Shown here: positions 1 through 9,466 of the stretch, one piece after another
How the letters are laid out: each line of letters opens with the position of its first letter
Numbering within the stretch: position 1 is the stretch's first letter
From: Labilibaculum filiforme
GTDB taxonomy: Bacteria; Bacteroidota; Bacteroidia; Bacteroidales; Marinifilaceae
NCBI RefSeq assembly: GCF_002843315.1
Contig: NZ_MVDD01000006.1
Span: 86,001-150,000 of the forward strand
Direction of reading: 5' to 3'
DNA length: 64,000 nt
Notes under the pieces: model-generated
The model's input: only the letters and a program-made list of their open reading frames with translations
Database searches by the model: none
Told to the model about the DNA's origin: nothing
Made by a program: the position numbers and the translations under genes

Positions 1-3000
1 GATCAACAAATGGATTTCTATTGTGCTGATATCCGTAAATTACATTGTTTCTTCTTACTTCGTAAGGATCAACAGGATCTTCCTCGTGCCATTTTAACAA
101 ATCGGACAACTTACCGTGACGAGCGGCGCTCTCCGTTTCCTTACACTGATCGTCAACCGTCATTTCCCAGCGTGTTGCCATGTAAAAAATCATTCGGGCA
201 ACATCCCCTCTTGCCGATTTAGGAGGCGTATATCCTGGAGCATCGTTCCCAAAATCACGACTGCCACGTGCACTATTTTCCTGAGCATCGGTGGCTCTTA
301 AGTGGTGACCATCAGTTCCTGGTCCGTTTGCGGTACCAAAATCGCCATGCGACTTTGCCCAAGTATGTTCTCGATTCCAACCAGTACTGCCCGAAACATG
401 AGCTGATTTCGCAATTCCTTGTTCTACATACATTTGCCACACCTGTGATGTATCTTTCGGATTTTGATCGCCATCGGCACACATGTCCCAAACCGTACTG
501 TACGACTGTGCTTCGGCTCCAGCTTCAATAATTGTGTGAATTTGATTCCGTAAAGTACTTCCGGTAGATCCAACAGCAGTACTGTAATAATCGGCCGGAA
601 TTTTCACACTTCCCATATGATGACTCGGACTTACTGTTTGCACATATTCTTTTGGAGTTAAATTGACTACAATACTTCCATCACCAATAGTTTCCGGTTC
701 CAGATAGATGTAATTGGCCAATATATTTCCTGTACTTCCATCATTATCAGCAATACTAAGAGTTGCACTTACGCTTGTTCCCAACTGAATTCCTGCAGAA
801 GGATTCGTAATGGAAACCATCATGCTCTCTGTTCCCTCAACATCAGCATCATCAAGAATAGTAAGGCTTGCACTTGCAGTACTTTCGCCAGCAACGAATG
901 TAAATTGATTTGCTGACAAGCTATAATCATCGGCAGTAATTCCTGTTCCGGCAATAGTTACATCAATAGTTTGGGTTTCGCTTACAGCCTTACTTGTTGT
1001 TGCGGTTAAAGTAATTACTGTTTGATCGGCTTCGCTTGCCGATGTGGCAGACAATGCCAACTGAACAGTTGGCAAAGTAGATGCGCCAGACAAATCGATA
1101 ATAACCGTATTTCCTTCGAAAGAAGCGTGAGAACTGTAATTATCTCGATAACCATTGAATTTAATTTGTTTGCCCAAATTTTCAGGATGATCTTTTAAAT
1201 TCCATAAATCGCGATTTTCTCCTGCTTCTAATTTCAGATTCAGACAATTATCAAAATTAGTGTCATCCTGCGAATCAGCAATAGAAATATAGTATGCATT
1301 TGTAAATGGTGTTTCGAAATCGGTTCCTACCGAAACAATATAACCATAGGCATAATACTCGGTAGAAGTTTCGGCCAAAGCCAAAGCTTCGGTTATGGTG
1401 AAAGGACTGGTTTCCGATCCATCATTACTTGCATTGTCATTATCAGCAATACTAAGAGTCGCACTTACCGTTGTTCCTAACTGAATTCCTGCAGAAGGAT
1501 TCGAAATGGAAACTATCATATTTTCAACTCCTTCAATATCAGCATCATCGACAATTGTAAGACTTGCACTTGAAGTACTTTCGCCAGCTAAAAATGTGAA
1601 TTGAGTAGCTGAAATTGTGTAATCTTCAGCTGTAATTCCTGCTCCCGAAATAGTTACATCAAGAGTTTGGGTTTCGCTTACAGCCTTATTTGTTGTTGCG
1701 GTTAAAGTAATTACTGTTTGATCGGCTTCGCTAGCAGCTGTGGCTGATAAAGCCAATACTACTTTTATTGCCGAACTACTGCTTGTGTTTGATTTTCCAG
1801 GCGTTGGAATTCCTGCAATAAAAGCAGTAGTATTTCTCGCTCCGCCTTCTCCGTCGCTTGATCGATATATGGAATGATTCTCCTTATCGCCCGAAGCATT
1901 CTCATTAATTTGTTCGCCCATTGTTAAGCCCACCAACAATCCTGCATCATCAGCATCATCGGTATCATACGCTACAAAATCGACTAAACTCTCGGTTGTT
2001 AAGGCTGTATTATTAGGAAAATTTGCTGCCGGCGCTTTATATAATGCAACCGCATCGGCACCATTCTGAAGAGAATTATCGGAAATTACCATACCTACAT
2101 TTGCTACAGCCACATTTCCAATTACAAAAAAGCCATCTGTATTTGTAGTCAGCCCCGTAAGATCGTAAGTTGCATATGACAAATCGTTACTTCCATTGTA
2201 AAAAACCAAAATATATCCTTCTAAAGATGTATTTCCGGCTCCTCCATCGTACAATTCAACAAACTCAAATGTGTCGGTACTAAGCTGATCGCAATCCAAT
2301 TCATTAATCAGAATGTTTGAAACTACAGGAACTTCTATACTGACTGTCACCTCGTATGCCTGGTTAGATCCATCTTCGGCAGTTACCGTATAAGTCACCG
2401 GATTTGTAAAATCTTGAGATGTAGCACTTGCGGGTAAAACAGATGCTTTATCGGATATTTCGATTACCGGACTAAGCTCTGTTATAATCGTAGATTCTGG
2501 CAAACTAATAGCAATTGTATGTGCGCCTTCGTTTAGAGTGGCCGCTTTACCATCAATTACAAATGATGTGATGGCCTTTGCTGAACTTTGAGTCGGAGCC
2601 GTTCCATAGGCTGTCCATTGAATATCATCCAAACTTACCTGTTTCCCTCCACCTGATATATTCTTTATTTCGAGACTAAAAATGCCTTCTATATTGATAT
2701 CATTCACAATAAAATCCTGCAATCCGGTAATTTCTTCGGATTGAGCCACAGAAACTCCATTAATGAATAACTCCAATTTTCGAGTATCTGAAGAAGTAAA
2801 TTCTTTTTGAACTTTACAGCTAAAACTGCTAATTCCATTGGGAATATTTTCCCCTTTTAATGAACTGTCTGTTTTACCAAAACAAATGGCTTTGTCATTT
2901 ATCGGTCGGTCGCCTCTGGAATTTACGTAACTCCAGCTTTGTGCGTTGTTCCCTTCGAAACTTCCTGTTTGGTAGGAACTTCCTGAAAGAGGCAAATTCG

Positions 3001-3103
3001 TAAAATCTTCTAATCCCTGACCAAAACTGATTTGAGCAGACATCATAAATACAGTAAGCAATGTCAATAGACACCACTTTTTACATGTGTAAAATGAAAA
3101 CAT
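1..3103 (-). CDS. Secreted multidomain endonuclease I family nuclease (C-terminus cut by window edge)
   Basis: An open frame of about 1034 codons runs from an ATG at 3103 to the left edge without a stop. Residues 1-29 form a signal peptide. Reading on, I see an N-terminal adhesive or beta-sandwich region, a DUF5018/Ig-like segment (about 172-253), a lamin-tail-like domain beginning ILINELDCDQ (about 260-405), a Calx-beta repeat (about 450-555), a DUF6359-like segment (about 562-672), a second Calx-beta repeat (about 675-790) and then an endonuclease I domain. The nuclease signature NREHTWAKSHG places the catalytic His near residue 913, followed by DGHHLRATD, and near the edge YGYQHNRNPF. The family cleaves DNA or RNA non-specifically with a divalent metal. 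The product is predicted to be exported, for nutrient scavenging or biofilm DNA turnover. The two Calx-beta units are near copies of each other. Any C-terminal sorting domain lies outside the window. Confidence 0.85.
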   Translation of the reverse strand, partial: MFSFYTCKKWCLLTLLTVFMMSAQISFGQGLEDFTNLPLSGSSYQTGSFEGNNAQSWSYVNSRGDRPINDKAICFGKTDSSLKGENIPNGISSFSCKVQKEFTSSDTRKLELFINGVSVAQSEEITGLQDFIVNDINIEGIFSLEIKNISGGGKQVSLDDIQWTAYGTAPTQSSAKAITSFVIDGKAATLNEGAHTIAISLPESTIITELSPVIEISDKASVLPASATSQDFTNPVTYTVTAEDGSNQAYEVTVSIEVPVVSNILINELDCDQLSTDTFEFVELYDGGAGNTSLEGYILVFYNGSNDLSYATYDLTGLTTNTDGFFVIGNVAVANVGMVISDNSLQNGADAVALYKAPAANFPNNTALTTESLVDFVAYDTDDADDAGLLVGLTMGEQINENASGDKENHSIYRSSDGEGGARNTTAFIAGIPTPGKSNTSSSSAIKVVLALSATAASEADQTVITLTATTNKAVSETQTLDVTISGAGITAEDYTISATQFTFLAGESTSSASLTIVDDADIEGVENMIVSISNPSAGIQLGTTVSATLSIADNDNASNDGSETSPFTITEALALAETSTEYYAYGYIVSVGTDFETPFTNAYYISIADSQDDTNFDNCLNLKLEAGENRDLWNLKDHPENLGKQIKFNGYRDNYSSHASFEGNTVIIDLSGASTLPTVQLALSATSASEADQTVITLTATTSKAVSETQTIDVTIAGTGITADDYSLSANQFTFVAGESTASASLTILDDADVEGTESMMVSITNPSAGIQLGTSVSATLSIADNDGSTGNILANYIYLEPETIGDGSIVVNLTPKEYVQTVSPSHHMGSVKIPADYYSTAVGSTGSTLRNQIHTIIEAGAEAQSYSTVWDMCADGDQNPKDTSQVWQMYVEQGIAKSAHVSGSTGWNREHTWAKSHGDFGTANGPGTDGHHLRATDAQENSARGSRDFGNDAPGYTPPKSARGDVARMIFYMATRWEMTVDDQCKETESAARHGKLSDLLKWHEEDPVDPYEVRRNNVIYGYQHNRNPFVD

Positions 3104-3534
3104 AGGCTTAGTAGTAAATAAAAAATAATTTGAAAATGATCTTTTCAAGAAGCTTGTATAAAAATGGTTGTTTTGAAGATCAAAAATATACAAAATATTA
3201 CACAACATAACTCTTTAAACTTAAGTTTATGTATTCTTAATATTAACAATTATTTTTTATAGGTAACCTATGCCTCAATAGATACCAATTGTACACCGCA
3301 CAAAACAATATACCAACAAATCTATTAGGTTAAGAACAAGAATGAATAGTTTTACACAAAGCTTACTAAACTAAATATATTGCGTTTTTTATCGAACAAA
3401 AATACAAACACACTACTCTACTAACGATAGAGCAACGAAGCACGAAAGTTATGAGAGGGAATAATTAATAAGATAAAACGATAAAAAAATTATAACGTAA
3501 AGTAAGAGAATGAATATAACTAGTGTGAGACTTC
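3104..3534. other. AT-rich intergenic region
   Basis: No gene is visible here. The stretch is very AT-rich and lies upstream of the nuclease gene, so it should carry its promoter. A -7-like TATTTTTG occurs on the minus strand at 3181-3188, but no TTG lies at the usual 19-21 bp distance, so I do not call a promoter. Confidence 0.5.
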
Positions 3535-3593
3535 AAAAAACAAATCGCTCATTGCCCAACTCCTTCTGATAAAAGAGAAAAGAGCGTGATTTG
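3535..3593 (-). terminator. Possible rho-independent terminator of the IclR gene
   Basis: On the minus strand, CAAATCACGCTC pairs with GAGCGATTTG across a loop of about 30 nt, with a two-base bulge, and six T residues follow. It lies just behind the stop codon of the regulator. The large loop makes the call moderate. Confidence 0.4.
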
Positions 3594-3621
3594 TGTTCGA
3601 AAATAAAAAATGCGAGTTCTT

Positions 3622-4377
3622 TTAAAAGCCCAATGCAATATTAATGGAAGTAACTGATTCGGTAATTTTGCTAATTAAATACTCTCCCGATTCATTTTTA
3701 GAAGAAATACTGGTTAAACTTGAAATAGCTAGAGTACTAAATATTCCCGATTGAATATCCCCAACCGGTACCGCAATATCAGTAACTCCAATGGTAATTT
3801 CGCTTTTCCCGAGCTCATAACCACGCTCTTTAATTTTTTGCAAGCGCAACAATAAGTCCGATTTTTCCTCCTTCGATAATTCGTTGTATTCCTTATCTTC
3901 AGATAAAATCTGTTTTTGCCTGTCCTCATTCATAAATGCTAAAATCACTTTTCCCGAAGTAGTTTTTATTAAGGAAAAGAAACTGCCTTCTTCTATGGAT
4001 AGTGAAACTGGTCCAGGACTACGCATTTGCGATACCACCATTAATTTTCCATGGTACAATATTCCCATATGGCAAGACTGTTTTGTTTCGCTGGACAATT
4101 TTTCCATAAAAGGTTTTGATGTTTTCACTAACTCATCAACTGGACTGTGACGATGACTGAGATGATACAATTTTAAGGACAAAGAATACTTTCCCGAGGT
4201 AGCATCCTTAATTAGGTAACCACGTTGTTCCAGGCAAACCAGCATCCGGTAAATTTCGTTTGGCGATTTTTCCAATCCTTGAGATATCTCCATTTGCGAT
4301 TGAGGTATTGCTTTCATCGAAAGGTATTCAATGATATCCAATCCTTTATCTAATGCTGGTGCTAAGTACTTCCCCAT
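3622..4377 (-). CDS. IclR-family transcriptional regulator
   Basis: This 251-residue protein has the family's usual length. The N-terminal winged helix-turn-helix covers about residues 1-65 (ALDKGLDIIEYLSM, then QMEISQGLEKSPNEIYRML, then the wing GYLIKDATSGKYSLS). The C-terminal IclR effector-binding domain covers about 75-250, with the typical SCHMGILYHGKLMVVSQM strand and a GVTDIAVPVGD segment. IclR proteins usually repress or activate a divergent catabolic operon in response to a small metabolite. Here the gene is divergent from the GH2/CoA-transferase cluster with 132 bp between starts, so it is the likely local regulator. The ligand cannot be told from sequence. Confidence 0.9.
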   Translation of the reverse strand: MGKYLAPALDKGLDIIEYLSMKAIPQSQMEISQGLEKSPNEIYRMLVCLEQRGYLIKDATSGKYSLSLKLYHLSHRHSPVDELVKTSKPFMEKLSSETKQSCHMGILYHGKLMVVSQMRSPGPVSLSIEEGSFFSLIKTTSGKVILAFMNEDRQKQILSEDKEYNELSKEEKSDLLLRLQKIKERGYELGKSEITIGVTDIAVPVGDIQSGIFSTLAISSLTSISSKNESGEYLISKITESVTSINIALGF

Positions 4378-4482
4378 ATGGCTCCTTTTTTTATTGAGAT
4401 GGCTAAACTACAAATTAAAATTCTGAATCAATTTCAAATTTAATAAAAAGAACTTGTAATATTCATATATAAATACTTTATT

Positions 4483-4490
4483 TACATTTG
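4483..4490 (+). promoter_or_regulatory. Candidate -7 element of the GH2 promoter
   Basis: TACATTTG matches the Bacteroidota -7 consensus TAnnTTTG and lies 19 bp before the ATG at 4510. A TTG at 4454-4456 is about 26 bp upstream, further than the usual 19-21 bp, so the -33 element is poor. The surrounding 132-bp divergent spacer should also hold the IclR operator. Confidence 0.35.
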
Positions 4491-4509
4491 AATTTTAAAA
4501 CGATTAAAG

Positions 4510-7071
4510 ATGTACAAAAGGCTCAACTATCCATACTTTATAATGAAGTTATTGGCTCTGGTATTATTAAGTGTTGTTTGCTTTCCAGCTAAAGCACAAC
4601 CAAACACAACCTTTTCTCATGAAGAATCTAGTCAGGCTGTTCGTGATTTAAGTGGAATGAGGTGGAGAATGAAAATGATGCTACCTGGCGAAGGAGTAAA
4701 AAAAGGATTGCACAAATTACCTTCTGAAGATATTGAAACTTTGGTATGGAACAATGCCAGAGTTCCTGGCGATGTGTATACCGATTTATGGAAAGCCGGC
4801 GTTATTGATGATCCTTATTTTGGTCGAAATAATGTAAGGGCTCAATGGGTTCAGCAATACGAATGGTGGTACACTCTTCAGTTTGATGTGAAAGAAAAAG
4901 TAGACAACGAAGTGGTTGATATCGTTTTTGAAGGCGTTGATTATGCCTGCGAAGTTTGGTTGAACGGCCATTATTTGGGAAAACACGAAGGTGCATTTTC
5001 AAAATTTTCATTCAATGTAAATGAATATTTGCGAATTCACCCATGGGATGGGCAAAAAGGCCGTAACATGCTGGTTGTAAAACTAGATACACCACCACAA
5101 GTGAACGCTTTTGTGGCCGAAAAAAAAACACCTTGGTTTGGTGATTATACCAGAGATTTAACTCCAATTGGTATTTGGCGACCGGTAAAAATGGTGCGCA
5201 CAGGTAAAATGCGTTTTAAGGATGTATATGCTAATAATACCATCAATAAAGACGGATCGGCAGATGTAGATTTGGAACTTACGGTTGAGAATACCACCAC
5301 TTTAGCAAAAGAAATGACTTTTACCGCTTCTTTAGAAGGGAAGAACTTCAAAATGAAGGAAATAAAAGTGGAGTTCAATAAAACCGTTGAACCTGGCTCG
5401 CACAAAATTAAAAAGAACATTCATGTTAAGGATGCAAAACTTTGGTGGCCATGGGATTTAGGGGATCAAAATTTATACACTGCAAAAATTACCTTAAAAG
5501 AAGGCGATACGAATCATGATGTGAATGAAACGGTATTCGGAATTCGTGAAGTGAGCTCGAAATGGAATCCCGGATTTATAAAGGATGTAGATGTTACCTT
5601 CCCTCGATCGACTTATATTAATGGCAAGTTCCATTTTATTCGTTCGGCGTGTTGGGGTGGACCTCCAGATATTTTTACCGGACGTACCTCGCCTGCTGAG
5701 TACAAGGAATTAATCCGCTTGGCGAAGGAAATGAATATGAATAACATTCGGATTTTCGGATGGCATCCTCCAGAAATACCTGAGTTCTATCAGTATTGCG
5801 ATGAAATGGGAATGACTGTTTGGCAGGATATGATTCCTTTAGGAACTGGAAACATTCCTACGGAAGAAGAAAATCTGGCCGAAATATTCAACGAAGGCGT
5901 TAAGGTGATTAAGGAGCGTCGAAATCATCCTTCATTAATCATGATGGAAGGTGGCGAAGAAATGATGTTCAGAACTCGCGACCCTCAATTTGGAAGAAAT
6001 TTTCTGGAACGTTTAGGTGATTCTCTGCAAGCTTATGCTAACCTACCTTATGTGCCAGATTCTCCGATGATTGATCCGGTTGCACAAGAGGCTGGTTTTA
6101 AACCAAAAGAAGCAGTTCACGCATTACGATATTTTTACGATATGGGTAAGTGGTTGCACGAAGATTGGTATCAAACACATTGCGATGGCTATCCAATTGT
6201 ACCTGAATTTGCAATAACTTCAGTTCCAAACGTAGAAAGTTTAAAGAAATTTATTCCCGAAAAAGAAATGTGGCCTCCAGGATTAAGTTGGGGACACCAT
6301 TGGGCCGACCTTACCCGTTTGCGCATGCAAAACTGGGATGTGTTTGGTAGCGAAATGAAAGGTTCTTTAGAGGAATTCGTAAATGCAACACAAGATGCTC
6401 AAGGAATCATCTTTCAGAATGGTATTGAACACTTCCGTCGCGATAAACCAAGCCTAAGCGGTATTGCTCTTTGTCACTTTATTACCTATTGTCCCGATAT
6501 GAAATGGGGAATTGTTGATAATTATCAGCAACCAAAAAACTCCTACTATTTTGTTCAGAAAGCTTACCAACCATTATTGGTGAATTTTGAATTCAAAAAA
6601 CGTCGTTGGAGCACCAAAGAACCATTTGTGGGAAATATTTGGGTGATTAATGATTACTATAAGGAGTATACCGATTGTAGTATCAAATTTGAAATTAAAA
6701 ATGACGCCGGAGAATTACTTTCAAGCAAAAATTTTGATGTAGCTAAAATCGCAGAGAACAGTGCCAAATCTTTCTTCCCAATAGAGGAAAAAGTATTGAA
6801 ATCTGTAAAAGAAAAGTTCTACGTTAGCTTAGAACTTACCGACAAAAAAGGAAAAATTATTTCTAAGAATGACTACTTCTTCTTAATCGGTGATCAACAA
6901 GCTGCAACTAAGAAATTTAAAGAATGGGGAGAAGAAAGAGTTAAGCAAGAAAATATACATGGCACATATGGCTCCTACTATCATTTCTTTAAAGAATTTA
7001 CCGAAGAAGGTGGGCAAAAATACGATAGCGATATTCAAACACCCCGAGCAATCGGTTTTATAGAAGAATAA
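4510..7071 (+). CDS. Secreted glycoside hydrolase family 2 protein (beta-mannosidase / exo-glucosaminidase-like)
   Basis: The 853-residue protein starts with a signal peptide; an internal ATG at 4543 (MKLLALVLLSVVCFPAKAQ) would be an equally good start. The GH2 sugar-binding jelly-roll follows (about 50-225, with the EWWYTLQFDV and DYACEVWLNGHYLGKHEGAF signatures), then an Ig-like domain (about 230-345), then the TIM barrel. The catalytic acid/base region reads HPSLIMMEGGEEMMF (acid/base Glu484) and the nucleophile region reads PIVPEFAITS (Glu566). In typical GH2 enzymes the acid/base Glu is preceded by Asn; here residue 483 is Glu. The family removes beta-linked mannose, glucosamine or related sugars from non-reducing ends. 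The gene heads the catabolic cluster, and a hairpin separates it from the operon behind it. Exact substrate unknown. Confidence 0.85.
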   Translation: MYKRLNYPYFIMKLLALVLLSVVCFPAKAQPNTTFSHEESSQAVRDLSGMRWRMKMMLPGEGVKKGLHKLPSEDIETLVWNNARVPGDVYTDLWKAGVIDDPYFGRNNVRAQWVQQYEWWYTLQFDVKEKVDNEVVDIVFEGVDYACEVWLNGHYLGKHEGAFSKFSFNVNEYLRIHPWDGQKGRNMLVVKLDTPPQVNAFVAEKKTPWFGDYTRDLTPIGIWRPVKMVRTGKMRFKDVYANNTINKDGSADVDLELTVENTTTLAKEMTFTASLEGKNFKMKEIKVEFNKTVEPGSHKIKKNIHVKDAKLWWPWDLGDQNLYTAKITLKEGDTNHDVNETVFGIREVSSKWNPGFIKDVDVTFPRSTYINGKFHFIRSACWGGPPDIFTGRTSPAEYKELIRLAKEMNMNNIRIFGWHPPEIPEFYQYCDEMGMTVWQDMIPLGTGNIPTEEENLAEIFNEGVKVIKERRNHPSLIMMEGGEEMMFRTRDPQFGRNFLERLGDSLQAYANLPYVPDSPMIDPVAQEAGFKPKEAVHALRYFYDMGKWLHEDWYQTHCDGYPIVPEFAITSVPNVESLKKFIPEKEMWPPGLSWGHHWADLTRLRMQNWDVFGSEMKGSLEEFVNATQDAQGIIFQNGIEHFRRDKPSLSGIALCHFITYCPDMKWGIVDNYQQPKNSYYFVQKAYQPLLVNFEFKKRRWSTKEPFVGNIWVINDYYKEYTDCSIKFEIKNDAGELLSSKNFDVAKIAENSAKSFFPIEEKVLKSVKEKFYVSLELTDKKGKIISKNDYFFLIGDQQAATKKFKEWGEERVKQENIHGTYGSYYHFFKEFTEEGGQKYDSDIQTPRAIGFIEE

Positions 7072-7082
7072 GAATGTGAAAT

Positions 7083-7123
7083 TTTCAGTAGACCGTTAAC
7101 AACTTACCAATGGCCTACTGAAA
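7083..7123 (+). terminator. Hairpin between the GH2 gene and the downstream operon
   Basis: TTTCAGTAG (7083-7091) pairs perfectly with CTACTGAAA (7115-7123), and a T-rich but interrupted tract follows. It could be a weak terminator or a processing hairpin that separates expression of the GH2 gene from the CoA-transferase operon. Confidence 0.45.
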
Positions 7124-7163
7124 TCTTTATCTGTTCCCTATAAAATTTAATAATAAATAATTA

Positions 7164-8315
7164 ATGCAACTGATGACAAATAAAAGAATACAACTAAAAG
7201 GAATTACTTGGGATCACAGTCGTGGCTTTACTTCTATTGTAGCTACCTCGCAACGCTTTCATGAATTGAATCCAACGATCGAAATTAGCTGGGAAAAACG
7301 TTCTCTTCAGGCTTTCGCCGATGAACCAATTGGGGAGTTGGCAAAACGATACGACCTATTGATAATTGATCACCCGTGGACCGGCTTTGCGGCTAGAACA
7401 GGTGTTATCATTCCCCTTAACTCTTATTTATCGGATGCATATCTGCAAGATTTAGCAGACAATTCGGTCGGGAAATCGCACGAAAGCTATTCTATAAATA
7501 AGCAACAATGGGCATTAGCTATTGATGCTGCTACTCCTGTTGGAGCAAGCAGACCAGATCTTTTAGATCAACTACCTGAAACCTGGGACGATTTAATACA
7601 ACTAGCCAAAGAAGGTAAAGTGGCAATTCCTGGAATACCGCAAGATACATTAATGAGCTTTTACATGATTTGTTCTACTTTGGGCGAAAGTGTTTGTGCT
7701 ACAAAAGAGTATGTTATCTCCGAAGAAATTGGTTTAAAAGCCTTAGAAATGCTTCGCGATTTAGGACAATACATTGATGCGGACTGTTATAATATGAATC
7801 CTATTAAAGTATACGAAGCAATGAGCTCGGGAGACAAATACTCCTATTCGCCTTTTGCCTATGGCTATTGCAATTATTCGAAAAAAGGATATGCACGAAA
7901 ATTGCTCAAATTTCATGACATGGTTTCTATTCATGGTAAAAAATTAATTACCACTTTGGGAGGAACCGGTCTGGCCATTTCAAATGATTGTAAAGAAAAA
8001 GAAGCAGCGGCCAAATTTATGGAATATACTGCCTCTCCAGAAGTTCAGTCTACTTTATTTTTCGACAACGGAGGACAACCAGGACACAGAAAATCTTGGG
8101 AGAACACAACAACAAATTTTAATAGTCTAGACTTTTTCAAGGATACATTACCAGCTTTAGATCGGTCCTTTTTACGACCAAGATACCATGGACACATGTA
8201 TTTCCAAGATAATTCCGGAGAACCAATCCGACAATACATGATGAAAGGTGGAGATGCTAAAGAAGTATTAAAAACCTTGAATAAATTGTATATTGAATCC
8301 TTAAAAAAAGAATAA
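7164..8315 (+). CDS. Solute-binding-protein-like protein without signal peptide
   Basis: This 383-residue protein has the fold signatures of family 1 extracellular solute-binding proteins: an early LKGITWDHSRGFTSIVATSQ, a ligand-lobe segment LPETWDDLIQLAKEG, and the late KFMEYTASPEVQS typical of sugar ABC-transporter binding proteins. No signal peptide or lipobox is present at either candidate start (7164 or the ATG at 7173), and no ABC permease or ATPase gene is nearby. The next gene begins 4 nt after its stop, so it is tightly coupled to the two CoA-transferases. I recall relatives with the same ITWDH opening beside CoA-transferases in other phyla, but this needs a search. I infer a cytoplasmic role in that pathway, perhaps binding its substrate or acting as an enzyme, rather than uptake. 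Confidence 0.75.
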   Translation: MQLMTNKRIQLKGITWDHSRGFTSIVATSQRFHELNPTIEISWEKRSLQAFADEPIGELAKRYDLLIIDHPWTGFAARTGVIIPLNSYLSDAYLQDLADNSVGKSHESYSINKQQWALAIDAATPVGASRPDLLDQLPETWDDLIQLAKEGKVAIPGIPQDTLMSFYMICSTLGESVCATKEYVISEEIGLKALEMLRDLGQYIDADCYNMNPIKVYEAMSSGDKYSYSPFAYGYCNYSKKGYARKLLKFHDMVSIHGKKLITTLGGTGLAISNDCKEKEAAAKFMEYTASPEVQSTLFFDNGGQPGHRKSWENTTTNFNSLDFFKDTLPALDRSFLRPRYHGHMYFQDNSGEPIRQYMMKGGDAKEVLKTLNKLYIESLKKE

Positions 8316-8319
8316 CCTT

Positions 8320-9465
8320 ATGTTACCATTAGAAGGAATTACAGTACTAGAATTTGCCCAATTTATGGCAGGTCCTTCGGCAGGTTTAAAAATGGCTGAT
8401 TTAGGAGCCAGGGTAATTAAAATAGAACGCCCTGGTAGCGGAGAAGCCGGCCGACAAATTGCAATTAAAAACCTATTTATCGACGAAAGTAGTATGGTAT
8501 TTCATACTGCCAACCGAAATAAAGAATCGTATGCAGCAAATCTTAAAGATCCTGCAGACCTCGAAAAGGTTAAAAAACTGATTGCACGTGCAGATGTTAT
8601 GACGCATAATTTTCGCCCTGGTGTAATGGAAAAAATTGGTTTGGATTTCGAAGTTGTTAAAACCATAAACCCTCAACTAATTTATGGAGTTGTTTCGGGC
8701 TATAGTTCGAAAGGCCCATGGGCAAAAAAACCAGGACAAGATTTGTTAATTCAATCTTTATCTGGTTTTAATTACCTAAACGGTAATGCAAACGATAATC
8801 CAACTCCCAGTGGTTTAGCAACCTCCGATATTTTTACCGGTGCTCATCTTGTGCAGGGTGTTATAGCTGCTCTTATTCAACGCTGTAAAACAGGCGTGGG
8901 ATCGAAAGTGGAAGTAAGTTTATTGGAATCGACTATCGACATTCAATTCGAACTAATCACCACCTATTTAAACGATGGGGAAAAATCTCCGCAAAGAGCA
9001 AAAAAAGGAAATGCACATGCCTACTTAGATGCCCCTTACGGGATATACAAAACAAAAGACAATTACATTGCCATCGCTTTAGTACCGCTTACTAGTTTAA
9101 CTAAGGCAATGAATATTTCCCTTCCTTCCGAATTTTCTTCGAAAGAAACATGGTTTCCAAAGCGAGATCAAATAATGGAATTTTTATCGCCTTACTTTGA
9201 AAAAGAAAGCACACAATATTGGTTAGATATTTTTGAGCCTTTGGATTTTTGTTGCTCTGATATTTATAGCTACAAACAATTTTTAAATCATGAAGGCTGT
9301 AAAGCCTTACAAATGATTCAGGAAGTAGAAACATCCGACGGCATAAAAATGAAAACTACCCGCTGTCCTATTCGCATCGACGGGGAACGAATTTTCAAAC
9401 GAAAATCGGCACCAAAACCTGGTGAAAACAATGCAAGCATCGAAAAAGAATTTAATCTTAACTAG
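8320..9465 (+). CDS. CaiB/BaiF family (class III) CoA-transferase, first copy
   Basis: The 381-residue protein opens with the family pattern LEGITVLEFAQFMAGPSAG followed by MADLGARVIKIERPGSGE. The NRNKESYAANLKDP and DVMTHNFRPGVMEKIGLD segments follow, as in formyl-CoA and carnitine CoA-transferases. The catalytic aspartate expected in this family is Asp170 in GLATSDIFTGAHLVQG. The enzymes move CoA between carboxylic acids through an aspartyl anhydride and thioester. The next gene is a paralog of the same length starting 1 nt after the stop, so the two may form a heteromeric enzyme or serve two different acids. The substrate cannot be read from the sequence. Confidence 0.88.
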   Translation: MLPLEGITVLEFAQFMAGPSAGLKMADLGARVIKIERPGSGEAGRQIAIKNLFIDESSMVFHTANRNKESYAANLKDPADLEKVKKLIARADVMTHNFRPGVMEKIGLDFEVVKTINPQLIYGVVSGYSSKGPWAKKPGQDLLIQSLSGFNYLNGNANDNPTPSGLATSDIFTGAHLVQGVIAALIQRCKTGVGSKVEVSLLESTIDIQFELITTYLNDGEKSPQRAKKGNAHAYLDAPYGIYKTKDNYIAIALVPLTSLTKAMNISLPSEFSSKETWFPKRDQIMEFLSPYFEKESTQYWLDIFEPLDFCCSDIYSYKQFLNHEGCKALQMIQEVETSDGIKMKTTRCPIRIDGERIFKRKSAPKPGENNASIEKEFNLN

Positions 9466-9466
9466 C

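Noticed and set aside
9422-9466. Upstream start of the second CoA-transferase
   Set aside because: It lies in the end of the preceding gene and adds 15 residues with no match to the paralog. The ATG at 9467 gives equal length and alignment.
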